Program-made: the position numbers and the translations under genes
In this document: piece by piece, positions 38,506 to 50,862 of the stretch
Layout: each line of letters starts with the position of its first letter
How positions within the stretch are numbered: position 1 is the first letter of the stretch
Origin: Cantharellus purpuraceus
Lineage: Eukaryota; Basidiomycota; Agaricomycetes; Cantharellales; Hydnaceae
Reading direction: 5' to 3'
Assembly (NCBI GenBank): GCA_025174535.1
Contig: JALBUN010000047.1
Coordinates: 372,001-436,000 of the forward strand
Length of the DNA: 64,000 bases
Notes under the pieces: generated by a model
Database searches by the model: none
Told to the model about the DNA's origin: nothing
Seen by the model: the letters and a program-made list of their open reading frames with translations, nothing else

Positions 38506-40965
38506 ATGTCATCCACCGCAGCTCCTCTCATGAACAGTGAAGTACGACTCCCAATGCCTACAGATTTACGATATGAACCTCGAGCGAATCATCTTCAGCT
38601 CCAGTTAGATGAAGACTCGGCGTTGACACATTCTTCATCCTGGAGGAAACGTGGAATCACCAGTCTCACTGTTGAGACACCAACTCGGCCGCGGTTCGCC
38701 CCAAACGAAGCCATCGGCCTTCAGAAAGCGAGGTGGAGAACACCAGAATTTATTGCCTATGCAGTGATCATTGCTGTAGCTTTACTACTGATGGTGCGGG
38801 TACCAATACGGTTGAGCGATAGTGAGCTTGTTCACGTGACATTCGCGCTCACTTAATAAAGTATTGTGTCCAATAGCTTCACATCCCAACTTTCCACTCT
38901 TTTCTAGGAGACTTTCATACGGATGGATTCCAGGTCGCTTTGTCGTGGGTCATATATTCCTCACTCAGCCCGCTTTGACAAAGCCAGCCCGTGACAGGAT
39001 AACAGTGACTCACAATACCGTTCATTCAGAAATAACTTAATCCCACTCACATCCCTTGCCTTTGTGTTCTTCGTCCTTTCTTATGTCTATAGCCGTTCCA
39101 CAAGAACGTCCTATGCCTCCTCTGTGCCCGGGACCTCTGACAAGCTTCATCAAATACCCTTTCTCGCACTCTTTTCTGTCACTATGATTATTTTCCTCCA
39201 TGGAACCAGTGCTTTAAAAATATTGTTCATCCTGTTGGGGAACTTTTCAATCGCCAAGTTCACATGCTCATCGGCCAATTCAGTGTACCTTGGTCCCTCT
39301 CTCACATGGGCATTTAATGGCCTAGTCCTCTACTCTAATGAAGTTTACGGGGGCTACAAGTTTGTGCATTTGCATCCCTCTTTTAGCATTCTGGTGCGTT
39401 ACATTTCCTATAACTATAAACGTCCAGCTAGAGCACCATACGAACACTTTCTTTCTCTTCGTGCCAGGCAGGACACTCTCAACGGATTTCATCCTCGCTG
39501 GCATGTCACTTTCAATATCACGATGTTGCGTCTGGTGTCTTTCAATATGGATTACTATTGGGCTTCACGGAATCCTCACGGTCCTGTCGAGGCACGTATT
39601 AGTGTTTTTGTGCTCCTTTCTGTGATCATAATATAACCTGCCAAAGAATATAACAACCGAACTGTCGACTAAACAACGGCCACGGACCCCTCATGACCTT
39701 GAGTCATATAATGCCATTAACTACTTGGCATACATTCTCTACCCGCCGCTTTATATGGCGGGGCCTATTATTACCTTCAACGACTTTCTCTGGCAGGTGA
39801 CTGGTTCTATTTCACGTGGCGCACATATCCTGCCACTTACTCACACCTGGATACAGTTCCGTCGCCCGCCATCACCCAATAATTCTCCAACATCAACGTC
39901 CTCTACCATTCTCTATCTCGGCCGTCTTTTGTTCAGCCTCTTTACGATGGAACTGATTCAGCACTATATGTATGTAGTCGCCATTAAGGATTCCTCGGCT
40001 TGGTTGGGTGATTCTCCCCTGGAGCTTTGTATGATTGGGTTTTGGAACTTGATCATTGTCTGGTTGAAGGTAGACATGATCTTATTTCGTAGTTGCTGTT
40101 CCTCGTTGACATGGAGTGGCATCCAGCTTTTGGTACTCTGGCGATTCTTTCGATTATGGGCTCTGTTGGACGGGATTGACGCGCCTGAAAATATGGTACG
40201 CTGTATGGCGAACAATTATTCTACACTTGGTTTTTGGCGTAGCTGGCACCGGAGCTACAATCTCTGGCTTTTACGGTCCGTGTCCTCTAGATCCTTTTAC
40301 CTTCTATGTTTTTACAGTTTAGACTCTAGCTACATATACGTCCCTGTGGGAGGCGCTCGCAGAGCTGTTTTGTCAACGCTACTTGTGTTCACGTTTGTGG
40401 CACTTTGGCATGATCTTTCGCTCCGCCTTCTCACTTGGGGCTGGCTGGTCTCATTATTCATCATTCCGGAATTGACAGCAAGGTGGTATTTCCCTCACGA
40501 AAAGGTCAGTCACCAATACCTTCGCTATAATGTTTCTGGTCCCTTCGAGGAAAGATGGCAACTAAATAATGAAAATTGTGAAACATCTTGTTTACACACA
40601 GTATGGCGATCGATGGTGGTTCCGACACCTGTGTGCTGTTGGTGGTATATTCAACATCTTGGCCATGATGTCGGCCAATCTTGTGGGCTTCGCCATTGGT
40701 GTCGACGGAATGAAATACATGGTTCAGCAACTATTCGGTACCTTGGAAGGTATGATTGATCGATTGATCGCTCAATCTCACGTTCCTCAGCCCGCATAAT
40801 ATGTCCATAGGAATCCAGTTCTTGTTAGTAGCATCTGTGTGTCTCTTTGCAGGAGTTCAGGTGATGTTTGAGTATAGGTAAGTAGTCTCAACTTATAAAC
40901 GATGTAATCTTTGACTTCGGCCCAGGGAGGAAGAAAGACGGAAAGGGATATTTAGACGATACTGA
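38506..40965 (+). CDS. GUP1: MBOAT O-acyltransferase Gup1
   Basis: ER multi-pass acyltransferase of the MBOAT family that remodels GPI anchors with long fatty acids. Exons: 38506-38821, 38877-38944, 38998-39393, 39472-39591, 39647-39796, 39857-40069, 40127-40275, 40330-40504, 40602-40749, 40811-40877 and 40926-40965, giving 613 residues. It begins MSSTAAPLMNSEVRLPMP and has a first membrane helix FIAYAVIIAVALLLMVRVPI. Gup1 blocks are DTSHPNFPLFSRRLSYGWIP, SFNMDYYWASRN, ILYPPLYMAGPIITFNDFLW and ENMVRCMANNYSTLGFWRSW. The active-site His lies in FTFVALWHDLSLRLLTWGW. The intron at 39592 appears to use a GC donor (GCACGT); a GT donor at 39604 would instead add four residues. An upstream in-frame ATG at 38467 is possible. 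Intact. Confidence 0.9.
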
Positions 40966-41247
40966 TGACTTGGAATGACCCCGGTCTTTAATTCCCAAGT
41001 GTGGTGGTTCTGAACGGGATGTGGACTACCTTGTATATTAACCTATATATACGTATACCTGCAAGTGGTGGTTCTTAGCTGTTACAGAGGTGGTATACCC
41101 TCCGTGGTTCCGTAAGGCGGACCTCCATTGATCTGAGTCCGACTCCTTCCGGTGGCCGACAATTTATCCAGTACTCCTGCGACACCAGTTACCATACGAA
41201 GCCGCTCAAAGGACTGCACGAAATTGGGGTTTCGCAAGGCCAGGCTA

Positions 41248-42603
41248 ATGTCTGAACTGGAAGGAAAGCTCAGAAAAGCTCTCAAGTCACGCGAAGAACG
41301 TTCAATTCTTCGGCGCTTGCCCTCGGACACCGGGTCTCTCGTCGATTTTTGTTCCAACGATTACCTCTCCCTAACCTCTAACTCTTATTTGCGATCCTAT
41401 TTTCTCAAGGAACTGACCAAGTATGAGAAAATATTGGGGTCAGGAGGATCGCGACTGCTCACAGAGGCACCTGGGCACGAAGCGCTGGAAACACGTCTGG
41501 CATCATATTTCCACGCGCCTGCAGCCTTACTCTTCAACTCTGGTTTTGATGCGAATGCAGGTTTCTTCGCGGCAGTTCCACAAAAGGGGGATGTCATATT
41601 GTACGACGAGTATATTCATGCATCGGTGCATGAGGGAATGCGTTCCTCGCGCGCCCGGGACTCGACGTGGTCTTTCAAACATAATTGCTTAGTCTCTTTG
41701 GAGGGTATTCTTAAAATTGTAATTCGGGATCAGCCCAGCATCCGACGAGGAGACAGCAGCGTGTTTGTGGCGGTCGAGTCACTATATAGCATGGACGGCG
41801 ATTTTGCACCAATGCGGAAAATAGTTGAACTCCTCGATTTAATGTTGCCAAACAGAAATAGTCATCTCATTGTTGATGAAGCGCACGCTACCGGGCTATA
41901 TGGCGAGGGAGGTCGAGGTATTGTGTCAATGTCTGGCCTTGACACTCGAGTAACAGCAAGGCTGCATACGTTCGGCAAAGCACTCGCAGGTTCAGGCGGT
42001 CAGTTATTATTATATTTTTTTGCGTCTACTTAAATGCACCTCAGCGGTGATTTTGACCAGTCCCCTAATTCGAGATTATCTGATCAACTACGCCCGTCCT
42101 CTCATCTACACTACAGCTTTGAGCCATACCAGCGTGATCAACATCAACTGTTCATTTGACATGTTAGAGACAGACATAGGAAAACGGGTAGCGCCTATTT
42201 TTCCTCTCTCTCCAGAGTCAGCTAACCTATTAGATAGCTGTCAACAAAATTGGCTTACCTTTCTGCGCATTTTATACGTGCCTTTCGACGTTGCGTTAGA
42301 ACTTCTAGTGATTTGGTTTGTCTACCTGACACATTGACACTGGGAGATGGCGTCAATCATATCGTTTCTCCCATTATCCCCCTTCTTACTCGTTACCCTC
42401 GACCCCTGGCGGCATACCTCCAAAAGCTCGGGTTTTTGACACGTCCAATTACTCATCCTACTGTTCCCAAAGGTAAGGATAGGTTACGCATTTGCCTACA
42501 TGCAGGAAATACCATTGAGGAGGTCGATGGGCTTCTTGCTGGCATCATTGCCTGGGCCGATGCACAAAGAGCAGAGCCACCTGCCATTCTCTCTAAACTC
42601 TGA
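41248..42603 (+). CDS. alpha-oxoamine synthase, BioF/KAPA-synthase type
   Basis: PLP-dependent class II aminotransferase-fold enzyme that condenses an amino acid with an acyl-CoA. It most resembles 8-amino-7-oxononanoate synthase of biotin synthesis. Exons 41248-41998, 42045-42187 and 42238-42603 give 419 residues. Landmarks are VDFCSNDYLSLTSNSYLRSY, LGSGGSRLLTEAPGHEALET, AALLFNSGFDANAGFF, DEYIHASVHEGMRSSRA, the PLP-binding Asp/His region LIVDEAHATGLYGEGGRG, and the Schiff-base Lys in ARLHTFGKALAGSGAVIL. I start at the first ATG at 41248 (MSELEGKLRKALKSREERS). It is shorter than 5-aminolevulinate synthase and lacks a clear mitochondrial leader. The substrate is inferred from family resemblance. 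No other biotin gene is in the window. Confidence 0.82.
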
Positions 42604-44200
42604 TAGGATCAATCTTTGCTACGAAATGTGGTGATGTGTTGTTTTTCTTATAAGATGACCAGTCTCACTCAAGCCTTGCAGCATCCAAGTGACACAAACG
42701 AGTAGTGATGAGCGTCTCAACGATAGAGTGTGGCCTGACGTCGACATCCGGTTGAAAACCCTCTTCTGGCTGCACGGGTGAAACAAAGGAATTGAACGTG
42801 GCTCGCGAAAGACTCATAATGATGCATTGCACCCTAGTCGAGTATCAGGGGCTTGCACCGCCCATTTTGCAGGAGCTCTGTTGTTCATTCATTATGACGA
42901 TCTGATTCAGTTCCGGCTACATCCATATAGAATTTGTGGAGAATTTTTAACATACATGAATTGTTTCATGGGCGTGCACATCACCTATTCTCTCACTGTG
43001 CACTGAACCTCACAGATAACTCCACCTGTTGTGAGTCTTGTGCACCAGCACCAGCCAGCTGCTGGGCCAACTCGGCTGCCAGTGACCAAGACATCAGCTA
43101 ATAACTTCCATCTGCTCCATTTGATCATCTTTCATGCTTCTGCTGATGAATCACTTTAGAAGCGGTTCTATCATCAAACAGCGCTAAAGGCCGACCTTGG
43201 CTGCTGCGGGTGAGAAGTCGTCTTGAGCTCGCCAGCGCTTCTGAAGCCTTCGGCCTCGGTGCGTAGGCTCATCCATGCGACAGTCTGCCGGTTTGGCTTC
43301 TGGTGGACTGCATTTAGCATATGACTACAATTTTTTAAGGGAGCGCCTTGTGCTCAGGCCCGTGTGTCCTATAATCAAACATTAGGCGCTCAGAATCTTG
43401 AATTGCCTTAGAACCATGCGGCATCGGCTTTTCCTTACTGTTTCATCAGATGCCCCAATGGTTCTCTCAGCAATATGCCTTTGTTACATACTGCGGCTGC
43501 ACTATGCCACCATCATGACAAGCGATGGACTTTTTGGACAAGTGAATAGGTGGGACAGGTTACTAGATGCCATCATCATTATGCAGGTACACACGTGAAA
43601 ATTGGTTCACCAAGTATGCGTGGAAGAACAACTTGTTCTTCCATCTTCCATACACACTGAACCTCTTGATATTTTAGGTGTTCGAGCCTTAGGAAGCAGC
43701 TGCCGCGGCGTCTCACTTTGGATGTTCCACCATCCAATTGATCATCTCTATGTTATATTCATGCAAATACCGCGGCCATACAGAACTTGGCTGCATGCAC
43801 AGTTGCGCGTCTGTGATCTCGGCAACCCACCATTAGGCACATGTGCGTGAGCCTGGTAGTCCACCCTCATTCATATCGCTATGAAAGTCTCCTTTGCAAC
43901 GTTTTCACCAATAAACTGAAAGCAGTCAGTGGAGAAACCTCCGGGCAGTTGCATAGTCTGGAGACAATTGGCACGGACACAAATACATTGCCGCGCCACA
44001 CATTCTGAGTGGACACCATCACTTTGCCATGAGGCAAAATCTCTGGCGGTGGTGTCGCTGGACGCATAGCTCTTCGTTGCTGTTGATGAATTATGGTGTC
44101 GCTGACACAGGCAAGTGGCGCTCTCCAGAATTTTAATATATATATGAGCCTCTTGTGATGGTCTGCCCTTCATACGGATCACTTCAACATTCTGTTCCTC
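42604..44200. other. intergenic or unmodelled region
   Basis: This 1.6-kb stretch follows the oxoamine synthase. A short hydrophobic open segment near 43440-43590 (PMVLSAICLCYILRLHYATI) could be an exon of the membrane protein downstream, but I could not join it with confidence. Otherwise nothing is supported. Confidence 0.35.
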
Positions 44201-44210
44201 TCAACAGACC

Positions 44211-44985
44211 CACTTCACTATCGATCTGACATCACAAACACAGGCTGTGGTTCAAGCGGCATTAAACACGTAGGTTACGACTCACCCTAAGGACGTGGAT
44301 ATCTGAAACCGATTTACTAAACTAGGGCGGTTCATTACGTTTTCATAGCGCCCCTGGTGAGCTTAATGCTTGTGTGCAGAACGCTATTGTCTGACTGCTG
44401 CTCTGACAGTTCTTCTTGCATATGGCACTCTTCTAACAGTGTTGTATGGAATTTATATCTGGAATAAAAGGTTTAAATTGGGGACAGCACCTTTGGCTCG
44501 ATACACGCTACTGTATCTCGCTCTATGGCTCGCTTTGAGAAGTAATGTTCTTACCGCCACTCATCGGCATTCAAGGTATGACATCTCTTCTAGCTAACAG
44601 TGGATCATTAATGGCATCGATCGTGCAGGCCTTCTACTGGCACGAGCATATGCCAATACCGAACACAAGAGACTGGTATTAGTTCCCGGGGTTCTCGGTT
44701 TTTACGCCATTATACAAGCCCAGGAGCTGGTATGTGTTCATTCATGTCTCTATTCGGTGAGCATGTATGACGGGCATCTCATCACAGGTACCCGCAACCT
44801 TGAATTGGTGTGGCATTACAACCTTATGATCCCAGAGGATGTATGATGCCGTGATGGCAGAGTTTGGCGACTTGGACGCCGATGATGTACCTGTTGGAAC
44901 TGAAGTATCGCCGGAGACGGTCGTGCCTGCGGATCCAGATATGCCAGCGGCAACGACGGAGGATGACACTCTTGTGCGATTTTAA
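44211..44985 (+). CDS. unrecognised multi-pass membrane protein (partial model)
   Basis: I do not recognise this family. Likely exons carry THFTIDLTSQTQAVVQAALN (after an AG at about 44210) and then a hydrophobic part (LTAALTVLLAYGTLLTVLYG, YTLLYLALWLALRS). An intron with donor at about 44541 rejoins the frame as LLLARAYANTEHKRLVLVPG, then VLGFYAIIQAQEL. A further intron leads to RMYDAVMAEFGDLDADDVPV and an acidic tail ending EDDTLVRF before the stop near 44985. At least three membrane segments and a cytosolic-looking acidic C-terminus are visible. The 5' end is not determined and probably lies upstream of 44200. Exon borders at 44230-44400 are ambiguous in phase. Confidence 0.45.
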
Positions 44986-45675
44986 TTCCAACGATAGAGT
45001 ACTATTGAGGCATGGTGGCAGCTCATAAGTTAGTATTCCTCACTGTATTTGATTGGGATGGGCTGATACAATGGAATGTCCAGTTGGTATGATTTCCGAC
45101 ACTCATCACAAATCTTGTGCGACTGGAGGGCAGCATTATCATATGAGGGCACTTGAATGTTTATTCATGCCGTCCCCTGCAAAGGCTTCAGAGCGGCCTA
45201 CTCTGTGAATATGCTCGCTGTGCAATAGGGTGTACGGGCTTGAGCAAATTCAAACTGTGATACTCTAGATAATGGTGGCCAGATAGATGCGAATATATAA
45301 TCCTACTCATGAAATCTCACGTGATTTTGCGATTTTGTGGGTACACGTCAAAGTAATGCCTGGATATTGTCTGTTCCCCCTGATGTGCTTCGCCGATATT
45401 ATCCCATTCGATGCGGGTCGGACTCGACAAACTCAGGCTGGCCAACTCCAACGTGACATTTAATCGTCTATCTTGTTGTTAGTGACATCCGCTCGGACAT
45501 AGTTTGGGTGCTAACTGCCAGCTTTCCAATGTAGAGTTGCATTTGAATTACTTTCCAAGTAAACGCTCAAGCGAACATGTCACAGTTCTCCTGTTGTGCT
45601 ATCAAGGCGCCCACTCAACACAGTCACAATATGTGACTATGTCACACCATCCTTGCCAGAGCCAACGAACCAATC
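44986..45675. other. intergenic, SNU66 promoter region
   Basis: This 690-bp region lies between the membrane protein and SNU66. No supported gene. Confidence 0.45.
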
Positions 45676-48653
45676 ATGGCTGAATCTATCAGTCTGGAGG
45701 AAACCAACAAGATCCGTGTCAGTTTGGGTCTTAAGCCTCTCACTGATGATTCTGCACCCGCTGATACCAAGGAGCAAACCGCCGAGGGCAACTTTGCGAA
45801 GCGAAAGGAACAAGAGGCACAGGAGCGAGAACGAAGGTTTGTCGCCTTAATTACCTCTTCATGTCACTAACATATTACTCTCGCACAGACGTATCCAAGC
45901 TGGCATTGCAAAGTGGGTGTCATCATCATCTTCAATATTTTCGTCTACTTCTACTTTTCTTCCTTGCTCCCAGGCATGCATTAGAGCATAGTGCTCACGC
46001 GGTCTTCTTTCTAGGGTCAAAAACAAACGAGAGTTGAACGCTTCTCTTCAAGGTACCACACTTGGTGAAAGCGAGGATGTTGACGACACAATAAAGTGGA
46101 TCAGGAGAAACAAGAAGAAGGCTAAAGCGCTGGCGAGAAAGCGCCAAGAGGAGCTGGAGAACTTAGACAAGTCTTATCAAGGCGAAGATTATACTGAGAG
46201 TACGTTGTAATAGTATCATCTTGGGTATAGATTTAACCTCAAGTGCAGAGGATCTCGCTGGTCTGAAGGTTAGCCATGACTTCGAGGCCTTGAACGAAGG
46301 TGAAGACCGGATACTCACCCTCAAAGATAGCCGTATACTCGACAACGAGGGTGAGTAATATGTAGCATTATGTCCTACCCCACTATGCTTACGTCATAAC
46401 AGAGGATGAACTCCAGAATGTCGAGATGGCTGAGGATGAGCGGACAAAAAAGAATAATGAGTTGAAAATTAAGAAGCGTGACTATACCGGGTACGATGAC
46501 GAAGAATTCGTCGCTGGCAATGAAGGGATGAAACGTGCTGTTTTAGCCAAATATGACGAAGACATCAATGGGGCGCCGGAAACGGTGTGTACACCCTTGT
46601 TTATCGTCTTACTTCACTTACGCTTTTTGGTTAGGGGTTCCGTCTTGGCGGTGGCGTACCTAAATCCAGCAAGCCCACAAGGCAGATGCAAGAAGAGGCT
46701 GCGGCCACCATTAACAAGTCATTGCTCTCAATAGATTATGCCAGTGAGTACAACTTTCTGGCCATTGCTGTCTACTGATGTTATGATTATCAGAAAACTT
46801 TGACATCATGGATTACCAGCAGGAGGGTGATATTGGTTTTAAGAAACCAAAGGTACTTTTCCCCCGTTGTCTAATGTTATCACTCAAAATGCTCTTTCTA
46901 GACGAAGAAGAAGCGTCCGTCACGCCGTATAGCCGAGACAGATTCTGCTGACATACCTCCTTCTGAGAAGATGGATGTGGACTTGGAGAAGCCATCAGCT
47001 CGAGTTCGCAATCTAGATGGAGTTTTCGTGGACGATGATGATATACAGGCCGTACTTGCTCGTCAGCGAAGAGCGAAAGTGAAGAAGGCCAAGCCGTTAG
47101 ATCCAGAGGAGATTGCGCGTAGGAGTAAGTGTATCTCTATTATCATTTCGTGATGCGTCCTGATGGACATACAGTTGTGGAGGAACGAGCAAGAGAGCAG
47201 GCGGAGGAAGCAGCGCGCATGGACGTCCAAGTTAAGGTGGAAGACGATGAGTCTGGCCAGGCGCCAACCGGTGATAATCGCGTGCTTGAATTTGATGACA
47301 CTTCAGAGTTCGTTCAGGCCATCCAGTACAATCCTGTGGTGGTAAAAGAAGAGCCGAAAATTACCACCTTACTTCCCGCTCCCCCTGATTCAAAAAATCT
47401 CACCCCTCTGCGCACTCGCACAGACTCGCCTATGGAAACAGATCAGGTTCTTCACGAGCTTGAGGCAGGAGAAGTGGTCGTTAAAGAAGAAGATGAGGAA
47501 GATGAGGCCATGTTGAATGCGATTGAAGCCGCCATCAACACTGCTGAAGCGGAGATGGCAAATGGCCAGGCAGGCGTTGAGTCAGAAGTCAGTTATATTC
47601 CTTGAAATTTTCTATGATATTACAGGCTTATGCGACTCATCATAGGTTGGGACATCATCTGAGCAGATGTTCACTTCGGGAATGGCGTCAACCCTCACAA
47701 TCCTGCGGCAGCAAGGCATTCTTGCCAATCCTAGTGCAGACCGCTTAGAGCGTGAAAAGGTGCAGCTGCAGCGGGATTTATGGTTGGCTGAACAGCGGCG
47801 ACGCATCGCACAGCGAGAACTTGATCGTGCTAGATCCCGTGGGTCGAATAAGGATCAAGCGACACGTGAGTATGAGAATCGACTGCGAGAGCAGCACGAG
47901 GCGCGTGATAGCCTCGAACATTTCAAACACTACAAGCCGGATATTAATATCGTTTATCACGACGAGTTTGGTCGAGAACTGACCCCCAAGGAAGCTTGGA
48001 AGGCGCTAAGTCACAGATTCCACGGTAAAGGCTCAGGAAGGGCGAAGACAGAGAAAAGATTAAAGAAGATTGCAGAGGAGAAGAAAAAAGAAGCGATGGC
48101 GAGTGGGGACACGCCTCTGAGCATGAACAAAGCTTTCCAGTTCCGCCAGGAGAAGGCCGGTCAGGCACACATGGTGCTTTCGGTTGGTAATAGAGGGTAT
48201 GTATCTCTGAATCCTCACATGGCTTGTTGCTAAATGTGCTCTAGTGCCGTCCCACAGATCAGCGAGTTTCTCGACTCACAACCGCTCACTAAAGGCGCCA
48301 AAGCGGAGAAAAAGGGCAAGAAAAAGAAAGAGGATAAGACTGCTACTCCACAGATTATCGACATGACTGGCTTTACTGCCTTGCCAACTGTCCAGTCAGG
48401 CCTGACACCCTTATCGACATCTGCTTCCGCATCGCCAGCACCAGTGGCGGTCAATGGAGGATCACCTGCTCCCAAGCCAGGGTTTTCAAGGATCGTCAGT
48501 GAGTCGTCACCTGCTCCTGGGTCGGGTCTTGGAACACCTGGAACACCTGTGCCCGCTAATGGCGAGCGGACGAAAGTTGCATTTGGCTTTGGCACCAAGC
48601 GTAAGGCGGCTGGAGAAGACCTTGCAGGAAGACCTCCCACAAAGAAGCGTTGA
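45676..48653 (+). CDS. SNU66: U4/U6.U5 tri-snRNP protein Snu66/SART1
   Basis: Component of the spliceosomal tri-snRNP. The start at 45676 gives MAESISLEETNKIRVSLGLK, then PL, the conserved Hub1-interacting N-terminus. Charged helical exons follow (DDTIKWIRRNKKKAKALARK, EDRILTLKDSRILDNE, IKKRDYTGYDDEEF, YDEDINGA). The SART-1 C-terminal block is MFTSGMASTLTILRQQGIL, then INIVYHDEFGRELTPKEAWK, LSHRFHGKGSGRAKTEKRLK and QAHMVLSVGNRG. After the usual family end (AVPQISEFLDSQPLTKGAKA) there is an extra Pro/Ser/Ala-rich tail of about 110 residues ending GFGTKRKAAGEDLAGRPPTK, then KR, which looks like a bipartite nuclear signal. Roughly ten short introns. Intact. Confidence 0.92.
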
Positions 48654-48851
48654 TGCTTTGAGCGTGTAAGGCTCACTGTATTAGGTTGTAGTATTTCGCT
48701 TTAATTTGCTGTATAGAATGGTGGTTCAAGACAAATATTTTGTAAAAGCAGAAAAATAAGCATAGATCCAATATATTAGCGGGGGGGAAATGAGCTTGGT
48801 TATGACAATGCATGCAGGATTGAGGTCGATATCAAATGGTTTTCGGTGAGT

Positions 48852-50299
48852 TCACGAGTGGCTAGGTTCCGTCTTCGACGTCGCGTGTGGGCCGGTCACC
48901 ATATGCCATAGTTCTGGGCCGTCGCGAATGATAGCCTGTAGTGGGCTATATAAGTTACAGTAGCGGAAGCGTCTAAAACAGTCATTTACAATGAGAACTT
49001 CAACAGCAATCAGGGCAATGATAATGAGCTCCATGCGGTGGCTTGAAGACTATAACAGAGAGGCAGAGCGTCAGACTGAATCCGACAAGGAAAGCAGGCG
49101 TGCTAGTAAAAATCAGTCAGTGAACGCTAGGCGTACCTCCACAAGAAGTTCTCGAAGGGTGGACTGAACCTGTAATCGAGAATGTGAGTGTGAGCTGAAA
49201 AAGAGGAAAAAAGAGATTAACCTCGGCGGCATACGTAATTTTGTCGTTGATAGAGGTAATCCGGGCTTTGATTTCTAACGCATCGCTAACCGTGTGGAAG
49301 TAACCTTGGATAGCCACAGCGAAATTCACACCTGTTGCACAATTAAAGGTCCAAATACATACCTTCGAGCACAGGCTCTGTCCAATAGAAATCCGGCGTG
49401 TCGCCAAAATTCTCGCGGTTTAGATTTGCACCTTGGCGAAACCTAAGCAACTCGCCGAGTTTCTTGATGAGTGTCTTGCGACCAAGGCTGGGCCTGCCCG
49501 TTTTGCTTAGTGAGTGGGGAAGTAGTGCGACGCTTTGGAGGAATGTTTCGAGGGAGGATTCTAGTGCAGATAAGGCTGTGGAGCGTGCAATGGCTTGAGA
49601 GAAGGCATATCTCGCGGGTAATGAGGATATAGGGAGTGCAGGGGACGGATGTGTGGAAATTGGAGGAGAAAGCGTTGATGGATCAGAAAGTGGAGGTGTT
49701 GATCCCAGGATGATTAGATCGCCTTGGAGGCGAGTGGATCTAACATCAAGAGTTTTAAAGAAAAAGAAGAGTCAAAGACGAGACACGCGAACATACTCTT
49801 TGGGGTCCGTAACATACTCAAGGTCTTCAGTCTCATCCTCTTTCAACGGTGCGACTTCAACGCCTGATACGCTTCGTATCACCTCTCTTTTGAACCGCTC
49901 AGCCTCGCCTTCTCCGAGGCCCCAACAGACGAAACTGCCATTGGAAAAAACAAAGATTTCACCCTCATTACCTGGTCGTCCCCACTTCGGAATCCAACAA
50001 GACTCCTGGAAAGTGAGTGCGGTTGTTGGGAGAGCAGGTGACAAGCGCAGTCGTGGCAAAATATATCTCTCAGCGGTGGCCAAGGTAAAAACAGGCTGGA
50101 TGGAACCACGAGTTGGTGTCGGATTTGACCGTATTGGGAGGGAGGCGGATGCTGCTCGACGGAGGGAAGTTGTTGCTTTTGGTTTCGGTTTCGGTGGCGG
50201 GTCCGCTGGCTGGGGGGTAGATGAAGCCATGCCACGCATAGGAAGCAGTAAAGAGCCCCGAGGACAAGTGGAACGCAACAGTTTTGTGAACGCAAACAT
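48852..50299 (-). CDS. mitochondrial RMD1/RMND1-like protein (DUF155)
   Basis: Member of the DUF155 family linked to mitochondrial translation and organisation. The start at 50299 gives a presequence-like leader (MFAFTKLLRSTCPRGSLLLP). The DUF155 core begins IPKWGRPGNEGEIFVFSNGS, then FVCWGLGEGEAERFKREVI. It continues through FSQAIARSTALSALESSLET, KTLIKKLGELLRFRQGANLN, ENFGDTPDFYWTEP and EIKARITSINDKITYAAE. After two more introns the conserved end is VQSTLRELLVESSSHRMELI, followed by a membrane helix (IIALIAVEVLIV). About 40 residues after the helix are less conserved, so the last exon border is uncertain. Convergent with SNU66, 198 bp away. Confidence 0.85.
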
Positions 50300-50862
50300 C
50301 TGAGGAAGGATTATCAGATTCCGTCAGGACAGATCGTAAGGTTGACCAATCTCCCAGAAACGAGTGCATTGCAGCATACAGCCACAAGAGCAGTCAGTGG
50401 ATTGTCAGCGCATTATCTGTAGAGTACATGATGCTAATCGTCTTGCGGAAATCAATGGAGCCATTTGACTTCTTGGGCGTTGAAACTCGCCAACCAGTAA
50501 AGTGCGTGAGGATAATTTGCACGGGCATTATGCCTGGCTGATCAAAGGATATAAGGCGCAGCAATGCTACACTCGTTCTGGGAGATCGAGGCCGTTTAAG
50601 AAAAATTGGCTTTACCTTCAGAAGGTTGGTACGAGGCGCTCACATACCGTGACTGCCTCGCGATTGTCACAGTATGTCCAAGTCGTCGTGCAGAAGAAAA
50701 TTGCACATGGCCGCCCTTTCTTGGTCTCTATTATCAGAAACATGACTGAATCACGAGTGGTACAAAGCTCCCAGCGTAATCATATTGTGATAAAGCTGAT
50801 AAACTGCGACAAGATAATTTGCCATAACTTCTGCTCATATTTTACAGACGGATATTGTTCAC
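50300..50862. other. intergenic, upstream of RMD1-like gene
   Basis: This 563-bp region holds the promoter of the RMD1-like gene and the 3' flank of the DUF6914-like gene. A 125-codon open frame at 50502-50879 on the plus strand has no recognised domain and no family support. Confidence 0.45.

Noticed and set aside
39725..40759. Uninterrupted 344-codon frame in GUP1 as a single exon
   Set aside because: It reads through three in-frame introns; splicing at 39797-39856 and 40070-40126 gives the Gup1 sequence, and the frame after 40275 needs another intron.
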